A stretch of 64,000 nt of DNA from Lucinisca nassula (Eukaryota; Mollusca; Bivalvia; Lucinida; Lucinidae). The stretch spans positions 166,933,406-166,997,405 of the forward strand of contig OY757011.1 of the NCBI GenBank assembly GCA_963580285.1, written 5' to 3'. Positions within the stretch are counted from its first letter, which is position 1; every line of letters starts with the position of its first letter. Of the stretch, positions 24,801-36,800 are shown piece by piece. The position numbers were made by a program, and so were the translations under genes. The notes under the pieces were generated by a model. The model had not been told where the DNA came from and ran no database searches. It saw only the letters and a program-made list of their open reading frames with translations.

Positions 24801-27800
24801 ACAACAACTCTGATAATGCCAGAAGTCTACTACAGAGAGGGCTAAAATTTAACCCCAAGTCAAAGTCACTCTGGTTAGAGGTAGGTGTCAAATTTCCTAC
24901 ACACTTTTCCTAGAGTACATGACCAGGTGTTTGGGTGAGGTGTTGTGTAGGTTTCAGCTCGGCGTAGGGGCTTGCAGCTATTATGGGTTAGTTGGGCAAC
25001 AGCTGCTGTCATTTTAGCAGATAATGTGGAGGGAATTTCTTCTAGTTCCCAATTTTTAGCTCACCTGAGCGGAAGACTCATGTGAGGTATTAGTATACCA
25101 CGAGCCGGCGTCTGTTGTCCGTCGTCCACACTTTCAACGAAGTATATCTCTGGAACCAGTGGGCCAGCCTTGATCAAATTTCATATGAACCATCATCAGG
25201 TAGGGGGAAAGGCTGTATTAGGTTTTCGTGCAGATCGGATGAGAACTCTGGTTGCCACAGCAACAAAGAGCTCCCATAGGCTTCACATAGGAAAAAGCTT
25301 GTCATCACTCTTGCTCCGTCAATTTTTTTCTGATCGACTTCATTCTTGCAGATAACGAGGACAGGCATGAAATCTCGATCAAGTTCGATTTTGGGCTGAA
25401 TCGGATTATTCACTCGGGAGTTACGTGCCCTTGAGCGTTGAAAAAATTGCCTATTGACTTAACATGGGGAGAATGTTGTCATCACCGTAGCTGCTTCAAT
25501 TATTTTCAGATTGGCTTTATTGTTGCAGATAACCAGCACAGCCATGAAATCTCGGTCAAGTTCGATAACTGGCAGAATCGGATCATTCACTTAAGAGTTA
25601 CCTGCCCTTGTGTGTTTTTGCATTAGGGTTAATGGGAATTTCAAAAATGTATATCTTAAAGACTACTTGGCCAACTTTGATCAAATTTCATGTGTCGCAT
25701 TATTGGGCAAGTGGAAAGGCTTCATTAGGTTTTCAGGCAGATCTGAGTGGAACTCTGGTTGCCATGGCAACATCTTGCTCCCACAGACTTCACATAGGAA
25801 AAAGCTTGTCATCACTCTAGCTCCGTCAATTTTTTTCTGATCGACTTCATTCTTGCAGATAACCAGTACAGGCATAAAATCTCGGTCAAGTTCGATTTTG
25901 GGCCGAATCAGATAATTCACTCAAGTCATACGTCCCCTTCAGCGCCCGAAAAATTGCCTATCGACTTAACATGGGGAAAATGTTGTCATCACTGTAGCTG
26001 CTTCAATTTTGTTCGGATTGGCTTCATTCTTACAGATAACCAGCACAGCCATGAAATCTCGGTCAAGTTCGATAATTGGCAGAATCGGATCATACACTTA
26101 TGAGTTACCTGCCCTTGTGCATTTTTGCATAAGGGTTAATGTGAATTTCAAAAATGTATATCGTGAAGACTACTTGGCCGACTTTGATCAAATTTCATGT
26201 GTAACATTATTGGGCAAGTGGAAAGACTGCATAAGGTTTTCATGCAGATCTGAGTGGAACTCTGGTTACCATGGCAACATATAGCTCCCATAGACTTAAA
26301 ATAGGAAAAAGCTTGTCATCACTCTAGCTCCGTCAATTTTTTTATGATCGACTTCATTCTTCCAGATAATAAGGACAGGCATAAAATCTCGGTTAAGTTC
26401 GATTTTGGGCAGAATCGGAATATTGACCTCGGAGTTACGTGACCTTGAGCGACAAAAAATTTGCCCATAGACTTAACATAGGGAAAATGTTGTGACTACG
26501 ATAGCGACTTGAATTTTTTTCAGATCAGCTTCAAACTTGCAGGTAACGAGGACAGACATAAAATCATGGTTAAGTTCGATTTTGGGCCGAATCGGATTAT
26601 TTGCCTTGGAGTTACCTGCCCTTGAGCATGAAAAAATACGTTGTGACCACGATAGCAACTTTATTTTTATTCAGATCAGCTTCAAACTTGCAGGTAACGA
26701 GGACAGGCATAAAATCCCGGTTAAGTTCGATTTTGGGCCGAATCAGAATATTGACCTCGGAGTTACGTGATCTTGAGCGACAAAAAATTTGCCCATAGAC
26801 TTAACATAGGGAAAATGTTGTGACTACGATAGCGACTTGAATTTTTTTCAGATCAGCTTCAAACTTGCAGGTAACGAGGACAGACATAAAATCTCGGTTA
26901 AGTTAGATTTTTGGCCGAATCGGATTATTTGCCTTGGAGTTACCTGCCCTTGAGCATAAAAAAATACGTTATGACCACGATAGCAACTTTATTTTTATTC
27001 AGATCAGCTTCAAACTTGCAGGTAACGTGGACAGGCATAAAATCTCAGTTAAGTTCGAATCGGAATATTGACCTCGGAGTTACATGACCTTGAGCGACAA
27101 AAAATTTGCCCATAGACTTTACATAGGGAAAATGTTGTGACTACGATAGCGACTTATATTTTTTTCAGATCAGCTTCAAACTTGCAGGTAACGAGGACAG
27201 ACATAAAATCTTGGTTAAGTTCGATTTTGGGCCGAATCGGAATATTTGCCTTGGAGTTACCTGCCCTTGAGCATAAAAAAATACGTTGTGACCACGATAG
27301 CAACTTTATTTTTATTCATATCAGCTTCAAACTTGCAGGTAACGAGGACAGGCATAAAATCTCGGTTAAGTTCAATTTTGGGCCGAATCGGAATATTAAC
27401 CTCGGAGTTACGTGACCTTGAGCGACAAAAAATTTGCCCATAGACTTAATTAGGGAAAATGTTGCGACTACGATAGCAACTTGAATTTTTTTCAGATCAG
27501 CTTCAAACTTGCAGGTAACGAGGACAGACATAAAATCTCGGTTAAGTTCTATTTTGGGCCGAATCGGAATATTTGCCTTGGAGTAACCTGCCCTTGAGCA
27601 TAAAAAAATACGTTGTGACCACGATAGCAACTTTATTTTTATTCATATCAGCTTCAAACTTGCAGGTAACGAGGACAGGCATAAAATCTCGGTTAAGTTC
27701 GATTTTGGGCCGAATCGGAATATTGACCTCGGAGTTACGTGACCTTGAGAGACAAAAAAATTTTCCCATAGACTTAACGTAGGGAAAATGTTGTGATAGA

Positions 27801-30800
27801 AATAGCGACTTGAATTTTTAGCTCACCTGAGCCAAAGGCTCCAGTGAGCTGATAGTATACCAAGGCTCCGGAGTCCGTCGTCTGTCGTCCGTCCATCCGT
27901 CGTCCACACTTTCAATGAAGCATATCTCAGAAGGCAGTCGACCAATCTTGTTTAAATTTTATGTGTAGCACCATTGGGCAAGGGGAAAGGCTGCATTAGG
28001 TTTTGGAGCTAGTCTGGTTCATTTGTTCCTTCATTCTTCTTTCTCTCCATATAGAGATAATAGACCAATGTTAAATTTTTAATCAAAGATTTCTCAGGAA
28101 CTATAAAAGCTAGAAGCATCAAATTTGGTATTCAATAGAATAATGATGACTTATTTTGTGTAAGAGACATTGGGCTTTCTCAGCTTATTTGTTCATTCTG
28201 TTCTTTCATTCTTCTTTCTCTCCATTTTGACCAATGTTAAATTTTCGTCAAAGATTTCTCAGGAACTATAGAAGCTAGAAGTCTCAAACTTGGAATGCAA
28301 TGCAATAATGATGACTTATATCCTGTAAGGGTCAATGGGCTGGATTCTATTAGCAGATTTAGTAGTCAAGTCTGTGAATTGTTAAAACTTAAGTTCCTCA
28401 GGTGAGCGGTTTAGGCTCATTGAGCCTCTTGTCATATTTTTTATGCCCTTGCCATTCGAAGAATGGTGGAAAGGGCATATAGCGTTGCCCCTTTCCGTCC
28501 GTCCGTCTGTTCGCACCAACAAATGTATAGTTAGGTGGCTATGTAAATGGACAGAATCAATGTAAGTCTATGGGATTTATTCCGTTAGACACCGAAAATA
28601 CTTCTTTTCAGTGGCTAAAAGTAGCCACTTAAGTATCAATCCTGCCAAAAATAGCCACATAAGTATACATCCGTGAGAACGTCCGTCCGTCTGTCCGTGC
28701 GTCCGAAACTTAAACGCAGTCAATAACTTCCTTATTTCTTGATGGATTTAAAATTACTCGGCAGAAATGTTAACCATCATGTGACGACGTGTCACGTACA
28801 AAACCCAGGTCTGTACCTCCTAGGTCAAGGTGATACTTAGAGGTCAAATGTCAAAATGGGTCCGAAACTTAAACGCAGTCAATAACTTTCTTAGTTTTGG
28901 ATGGATTTTGAAATTACTTTGTAGAAATGTTAACCATCATGAGACAATGTGTCATGTGCAAAACCCAGGTCCGTACCTCCAAGGTCAAGGTCATACTTAG
29001 AGGTCAAAGGTCAAAAAAGGGTCAGAAACTTAAACGCAGTCAATAACTTACTTATTTCTGGATGGATTTTGAAATCACTTTGTAGAAATGTTAACCATCA
29101 TGAGACGATGTGTCACTTGCAAACCCAGATCTGTACCGCCAAGGTCAAGGTCATACTTAGAGGCCAAAGGTAAAAAAAAATGGTCCGAAACTTAAAGGCA
29201 GTCAATAACTTTCTATATCTGGATGGATTTTGAAATTATTTGGCAGAAATGTTGGCCATCATGAGACAATCTGCCTCACACAAAACCAAGGTCCTTACCT
29301 ACAAAGTCAAGGTCATACTTAGAGGTCAAACGTGAAAAAAGGGTCCAAAACTTAAACACGGTCAATAACTTTCTATGGATGAATACGAACATAGACATAT
29401 TTTCAGGCGGAGGCATCCGTGTCCTATGGACGCATTTCTAGTTTTTCTCTCATTCTCCCCTATTTGTTTGTTTAATCTTCCCAAATAGCTCTTTTGTCTA
29501 TTTTCTCTCTTTTGGAGACACAACAGCTAGACAAGGGGTTTATGTGGTTATCACCAGTGTTGGTCATTGTTGTTACCATGTTACCTTGTGTTTGATAGAA
29601 CATCTGACTGGCTTTTGCCTGGTAAAAATACAGATTCCGCTATTAAGACCACCTAAAATTAAGACTAAAACGGATAGAGAAGTTTCACTTATTCTTTCTT
29701 TGAGTTTTCTACACCCATTGTCTCCTAATTAGAGACCACCTTTGGGACTGTTCAAAAGTGGTCTTAAAGACCACTTTTGAACAGTCCCAAAGGTGGTCTT
29801 AATATAGGAATTTCACTGTATACTGCTGTCCCAATATATTTTTAAAGCTAATTTGACAAATTGTTGATTTCTTAATGGCTTCCCCACTTTATGTAGTCAG
29901 AAATACCTCAGATTATGATTGCTTCAGATCAAGTTTGTACACCACCACCTCTTCATAACACTATTGTTGGGGTCCAAAGCAGAAATCATGTTACTTAAAC
30001 AGCCATGTTATAAATTATGAACAGTGTTATAAAGAGGTTTATGGGACATTCATTATATGACATTGAAATGTTATCATGCAAAATGACAACAATGTCCTTT
30101 TGTGAAACAATTCCTCAAAACGTCATTGATTTCACACAGCCTCTCTATAACATATGACTTCATTACAATATGGTTTAAAGATGGATCCCAAAAATATATA
30201 GACTTTATAGAAAAATAACCATATATACAAGGGCAAGTGAATAAGTAACCAGCCTATCCCATTTCCAATTGATCAAGACACCCACAATTTTCATGCCTTG
30301 TTTCAATACATGTTTTAGGCATGAGGGCAAAATTGCACCCTTATCCTGTCATTCACTAATAAGATATTGAATGTCAAACATGAATAGCGATGCGAAAGCA
30401 AGCTTTTTGTAAAAAGTATAGTACCCTGCCATAATTCGTTACTTGTATTTGAAAGGGAAAAAGGTCAGGAACTGCATTGTGAGTTGACTAATGTTTATGG
30501 GTCTTCTGCACCATTGTATGCACAAATTAAATTATGGTTTGGGGAATTCAAATGCGATAGAACATCTTTAGATGAAACCAGGTCTTGACACCCATCAGAT
30601 GCCACCAATGAAGAAATGTATAACAAACTAGTTGGATCTGGTGTACTCTGATAGGTGAGTTAAGGTGGAAGAAATAGTGAATGCATTACATATTTCACAT
30701 GGCAGCGTTTCAACAATTTTACATGATCGCTTGGGTATGCACAAGCTAACAGCCTGTTGGGTCCCAAATTCCCTTAGCGTCGAGCAAATGGCAACCAGAG

Positions 30801-33800
30801 CATCAGTATGCAGCGCATTTTTGAAGTGGTTAAGGCCAAAGGAAGATGATTTTCTTTCATGTCTGGTGACTGTAGATGAGATCTGGGTCCATTATTATGA
30901 GCTAGAGAATAACGCTCAATATTGCCAGTGGGTAGGGCTAGGATCTCCGAGGCCAACCAAGTTCAAAATGCAACCCTCTTCTGGCAAGGTAATGGCAACC
31001 GTATTTTGGGATGCACATTGCGTTACTATGTTGGACTTTCTAGCAAACAAAGTACAGTAACAGGTGCGTATTATGCAAATTTGCTTGACCATCTGAGAAC
31101 TGTGATTCGTGAAAAACACCAAGGTAAATGCTCCAAAGTGATTCTGCTCCAACAGGACAATGGGAGAGTCCACACATGCAAAATTGCTGTAGAGCGGAAT
31201 GGGTGAGAGCTAATACCACAACCCACCTATTCTCTGAACTTAGCTCCTAGAGAATTTTTCCTATTCACAAACTTAAAAAAAGGATATCCTTTGACATCAT
31301 TTTCCGGTCCAACAAAGAAGTCATGGCATCAGTTGAGGAGTGGGTTGGAGACAAGGACCCTGGCTTCTTCCATTCTAGGCTGATGGAACTGGAACAGCGG
31401 TGGTTCAAGTACATCATTCTAGAGGGCAATTACATCGAAAAAGAAGAGATCAATCTCGCCCAGAAATAAATTAGGCTGGTTTTGAGCTCACCTGAACCGA
31501 AGGCTATTGTGATCGCTCACCGTCCGTCGTCGTCCGTCCGTCTGTCCACAATTGCTTTAAATGACATCTCCTTATAAACCAATGAACAGATTTTGACCAG
31601 ACTTGGCAGAAATGCTCTTTGGGCGGTCCTCTCTCAAAGTTCTTCCATGCAGAACTCTGGTTGCAATGGCAAGGAAAAGGAGGAAATAAGAAAAAAAACC
31701 TTAAAAAATCTTCTTTTCTGAAACCAGAAGGCCCAGGTCTTTGATATTTGGTTTGAAGCTTCATCTTGTGGACTTCTATGAAGTTTGTTCAAATTATAGC
31801 CCTGGAGCCAAAAATGCCCCTGCGCCGGGGCCCACTGGTTTTACATAGGCTTATAATAGGGAAAACATTTAAAAATCTTCTTGTCTGAAGCCAGAAGTCC
31901 CAGGTCTTTGATATTTGGTATGGAGCTTCATCTAGTGGACCTCTACCAACTTATCAAGGTTGTTCAAATTATAGCCCAGGGGCCAAAAAGGTCCCCGTGA
32001 CGTGGCCCACTGGTTTAACATAGGCTCATTTAGGGAAAATCTTCTTGACCAAAATCAGAAGGCCCCGCTCTTTGATATTTTGTATGAAGCTTCATCTAGT
32101 GGACCTCTACCAAGATTTTCAAATTATAGCCCTGGGGCCAAGAATGTCCCCGCATTGGGGCCCACTGGTTTTACATAGGCTTATATAGGGAAAACCTTTA
32201 AAATCTTCTTGTCTGAAACCAGAAGGCCCAGTTTGTTTGTTTGATTTTTGGTTTAACGTCCTCATCAACACTGTAAAGGTCATTTTGGAGATGTTGCTTC
32301 CAATTTTGTGGGACTTTTACCCAACATTGAGATGAAATGACATCTCAAGCCCTGTCGCCTAATGAAACCAATAGGGTTTATAAGCATGGATGGTCCGACT
32401 CGCACCGCTTTGCCTGGGCAGGCTTAGATCCTCTAAGCGTTTTACCAGTACTCGTGTGAGGGTCGGATTTAGCTCTTCATGGAAGCATTGTGCAGCCCAT
32501 ATATTTCTTCAAGCCCCGATGGGCGGGGGCCGAAGAAGGCCCAGGTCTTTGATAGTTGGTATGAAGCTTTATTTATTGGACATTTACCAAGATTGTTTTA
32601 ATTATAGCCCTGTGGCCAAAAATGCCCCCGTTCTGGGGCCCACTGGTTTTAAATGGGCACATAATAGGGAAAACCTTTAAAAATCTTCTTGTCTGAAACC
32701 AGAAAGCCCAGGCCTTTGATATTTAGTATGAAGCATCTAATGGGCCTCTTCCAAGATTGTTCACATCATTGCCCTTGGGCTAAAAATGGCCCAGCCCCAG
32801 GGCCCACATGTTTTACATAGGCTTATATAGGGAAAATCTGTAAAAATGTTCTTGTCTGAAACCAGAAGGCCCAGGTCTTTGATATTTGGTATGAAGCTTC
32901 ATGTAGTGGACCTTTACCAAAATTGTTCAACTTATAGCGTTGGGGCCAAAAATGGCACTGTCCCGGGTTTTACATAGGCAAATATAGGGAATACCTTTAA
33001 AAATGTTCTTGTCTGAAACCAAAAGGCCTAGATCTTGGATATTTGGTTTGAAGCTTGATCTAGTGGGCCCCTTCCAAGATTGTTAAAATTATCGCCATGG
33101 GGCCAAAAATGTCCCCACCACGGGGCCCACATGTTTTACATAGGCTTATATGGGGGAAACCTTTAAGAATCTTTTTATCTGAAACCAGAAGGTCCTGGCC
33201 TATGATATTTGATATTAAGCTTCATTTAGTGGACCTCTACCAAGATCGTTCAAATTATAGCCCTGAGGCCAAAAATTGCCCTGCCCTGGTACCCACAGGT
33301 GGGCGATAGGTCCTCTTGTTTATTGACTCACCCTCGTATGACCATATAATAGCCATTTTTATGCCCCCGGAATCAAGATTCGAAGGGCATATAGTGTTTG
33401 GTCTGTCTGTCTGTCTGTTTGTCCGTTTGGCCGTTTGTCTGTCTACAAAAACCTTAACATTGGGCATAACTTTTGAATGGTAATAGATAGAGCTTTCATA
33501 TTTCACATGTGTATACCGTATCACAAGACCTTTCGATTGGTAAGTGGTAGGGCTTTCATATTTCACATGTGCACTCCTTGTCACAAGACCTTTCTAATGG
33601 TACCATAATTTTTGACCTCGTGACCTTGATGTTTGACCTACTTTTTAAAAACTTTAACATTAGCCATAACTTTTGATTGGTAAGTAGTAGGGCTTTCATA
33701 TTTCACATGTGCATTTCTTGTCACAAGACCTTTCTAAGGGTACCATAATTTTTGACCTCGTGACCTTGACGTTTGACCTACTTTTTAAAAATTTTAACAT

Positions 33801-36800
33801 AGTCCATAATATTTGATTGGTAAGTGATTGGGCTTTCATATTTCACACGTGCATTCTTTTTATGCCCCCGCATCATATGATGCCGGGGGCATATAGTTTT
33901 TAGGTTTTCCGTACGTGCGTCCGTGGGTACGTGCTCCGAATGTACGAAAGTGTGTACGTACAGGTTAAGGTGTTGGGTCAGGGTAGAACTTGAGCTCATA
34001 TTTTTGAAACCATGCAATGGATGTGGTTTATATTTAGTATGATGATAGATATGGGTCCAAAGTTTTATCCAGCAATACCCCCACACCTACCCATGGTCTC
34101 AAGGTCAAGGTCACAGACTTAGAAATTTTTAATGTTTAAGACTCAGGTTAAGGTTTTCGGTCAGGGTAGAACTTGAGCTCATATTTTTCAAACCATGCAA
34201 TGGATGTGGTTTATATTTAGTATGATGATAGATATGGGTCCAAAGTTTTATCCAGCAATACCCCCACACCTACCCATGGTCTCAAGGTCATGGACTTAGA
34301 AATTTTTAATGTTTAAGACTCAGGTTAAGATTTTTGGTCAGGGTAAAACTTGGGCTCATATTTTTGAAACCATGCAATGGATGTGGTTTATATTTAGTAT
34401 GATGATAGATATGGGTCATGGCCTCATGGTCAAGGTCACTGTGGCTATTTTTAGAAAAACTTTGTCATCGCTCTAGCACCTATATTTCTTCACTGATTTC
34501 AATATAACTTCACACAAATGTTCCTTATGACAATATCTCAAGCGAGTTCGACTTTCAAGGTGATGACCTTAAAACTTTGTCATCGCTCTAGCACCTATAT
34601 TTCTTCACTGATTTCAATATAACTTCACACAAATGTTCCTTATGACAATATCTCAAGCGAGTTTGACTTTCAAGGTGATGACCTTAAGGTCAAGGTCACT
34701 GTGGCTATTTTTAGAAAAACTTTGTCATCTCTCTAGTGCCTACATTTCTTCACCAATTTCAATATAACTTCACACAAATGCTCCTTATAAAAATATCTCG
34801 AGCGAGTTGGACTTTCAAGGTGATGGCCTGAAGGTCAAGGTCACTGTGGCTATTTTTAGAAAAACTTTGTCATCGCTCTAGCACCTATATTTCTTCACTT
34901 ATTTCAATATAACTTCACACAAATGTTCCTTATGACAATATCTTGTGCGAGTTCGACTTTCAAGGTCATGACCTCAAGGTCAAGGTGTTATGCATAAGAA
35001 TTTATTTTTCTGATTCCCACTTGCACCCCACTGTGACCTAATAGTGCTATAAATATCTTGTTAATCTTCTTATAGAAGATTCTAGAAAACTGAGTCACAG
35101 ATTAATTTCATTTTTGTAAACAACATGTTTACAAGGAAAAGTACTTCAGAACCTTCCAGAAAGTTCTGGGTTGCATTATTTTTAGAAAATTACCTCATCT
35201 TATTCCACAGCCCTCTGGAATGTTCTAGAGAAATCTTAGGGTCTATAAAAGAGCTTGATTTTTCTCACTGAGGGAGACTTTGGAGTTTGATGTTTGGGCA
35301 TTTAAGAAAAGTTATTTCTAAATTCTGTGTTGGATTGTTAAAGGATATTACTTTTCATTTTGGACTGTGAATTCTGTGGGATCAAGGAAAATAGATTCAA
35401 TCAGGATATTTCATTCAGAGCTAAGTACATTTAATTTTCTTACTTCTGCAGGTTAAAGTTAACTTGTAAATAAATTTTGTTAAATTTTTCTAAAGGCTTG
35501 TTTGCTTTTTCTTTCTGCTACGCCTGGCTCGTAACAGAAATTGGGGGCTCGTCCGGGATGCCAGAATTGGCTTGTGCCGAAGTTGGTATCCTTCACGTCA
35601 TCATAAATGATGACTTCCTTGAAGAGGGGGTGTGTTACCTCCCTTCCATTATCTACCTTGGTAGATCATATGCATAGCTTCTAGGTTTATAAACACTCTC
35701 TGACAACTGCGTCAGGGAGTCGACTCTTTGGCTCAGGGGTAAGAGCAGTGGTCTGTCACCCGAGCGACCCGGGTTCGAATCCCACCATAGGCGGGGATTT
35801 TTTTTCAGGCTATGCATCTTTCCTTTGTTACGGCTTTCGGGTCGTAAGATGGGGGCTCGTCCGGGATGCCAGAATTGGCTTGTGCCGAAGTTGGTATCCT
35901 TCACGTCATCATAAATGATGACTTCCTTGAAGAGGGGGTGTGTTACCTCCCTTCCATTATCTACCTTGGTAGATCATATGCATAGCTTCTAGGTTTATAA
36001 ACACTCTCTGACAACTGCGTCAGGGAGTCGACTCTTTGGCTCAGGGGTAAGAGCAGTGGACTATCACCCGGGCGGCCCGGGTTCGAATCCCACCATAGGC
36101 GGGGATTTTTTCAGGCTATGCATCTTTCCTTTGTTACGGCTTTCAGGTCGTAAGATGGGGGCTCGTCCGGGATGCCAGAATTGGCTTGTGCCGAAGTTGG
36201 TATCCTTCACGTCATCATAAATGATGACTTCCTTGAAGAGGGGGTGTGTTACCTCCCTTCCATTACGAAAGGAAAAGTACTTCAGAACCTTCCAGAAAGT
36301 TCTGGGTGCTCGTAACAAAGGTCACTGTGGCTATTTTTAGAAAAACTTTGTCATCGCTCTAGCGCCTACATTTCTTCACCAATTTCAATATAACTTCACA
36401 CAAATGTTCCGTATGAAAATATCTCGAGGGTGTTTGACTTTCAAGGTCATGGCCTCAAGGTCAAGGTCACTGTGACTATTTTTAGAAAAACTTTGTCATC
36501 GCTCTAGCGCTTACATTTCTTCACCAATTTCAATATAACTTCACACAAATGTTCCTTATGACAATATCTCTAACGAGTTCCACTTTCAAGTTCAGGGTCA
36601 CTGTGGCTATTTTTAGAAAAACTTTGTCATCGCTCTAGCGCTTACATTTCTTCACCGATTTCAATATAACTTTACACAAATATTCCTTATGACAATATCT
36701 CGAGCCGTTTTGACTTTCAAGGTCAAGGTCACTATGGCTATTTTTAGAAAAACTTTTTCATCGCTCTAGCGCCTACATTTCTTCACTGATTTCAATATAA

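Noticed and set aside
26537..27782. Overlapping ORFs (LQVTRTDIKSWLSSILGRIG-type) as a gene family
   Set aside because: They coincide exactly with the core-repeat period, occur on both strands and continue across element units; no start, domain or splice support.
30665..31060. 131-codon ORF as an intact transposase gene
   Set aside because: It is one open piece of a frame-shifted mariner transposase; homologous segments lie in other frames on both sides.
35722..35795. Functional tRNA gene
   Set aside because: A and B boxes and D/T stems are present, but the acceptor stem does not pair, and the same stretch recurs inside each leader unit of the LTR element.
35477..36318. ORFs across the LTR element as gag or envelope remnants
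   Set aside because: They translate LTR, primer-site and tRNA-like leader sequence; no retroviral motif such as a zinc knuckle or protease is present.
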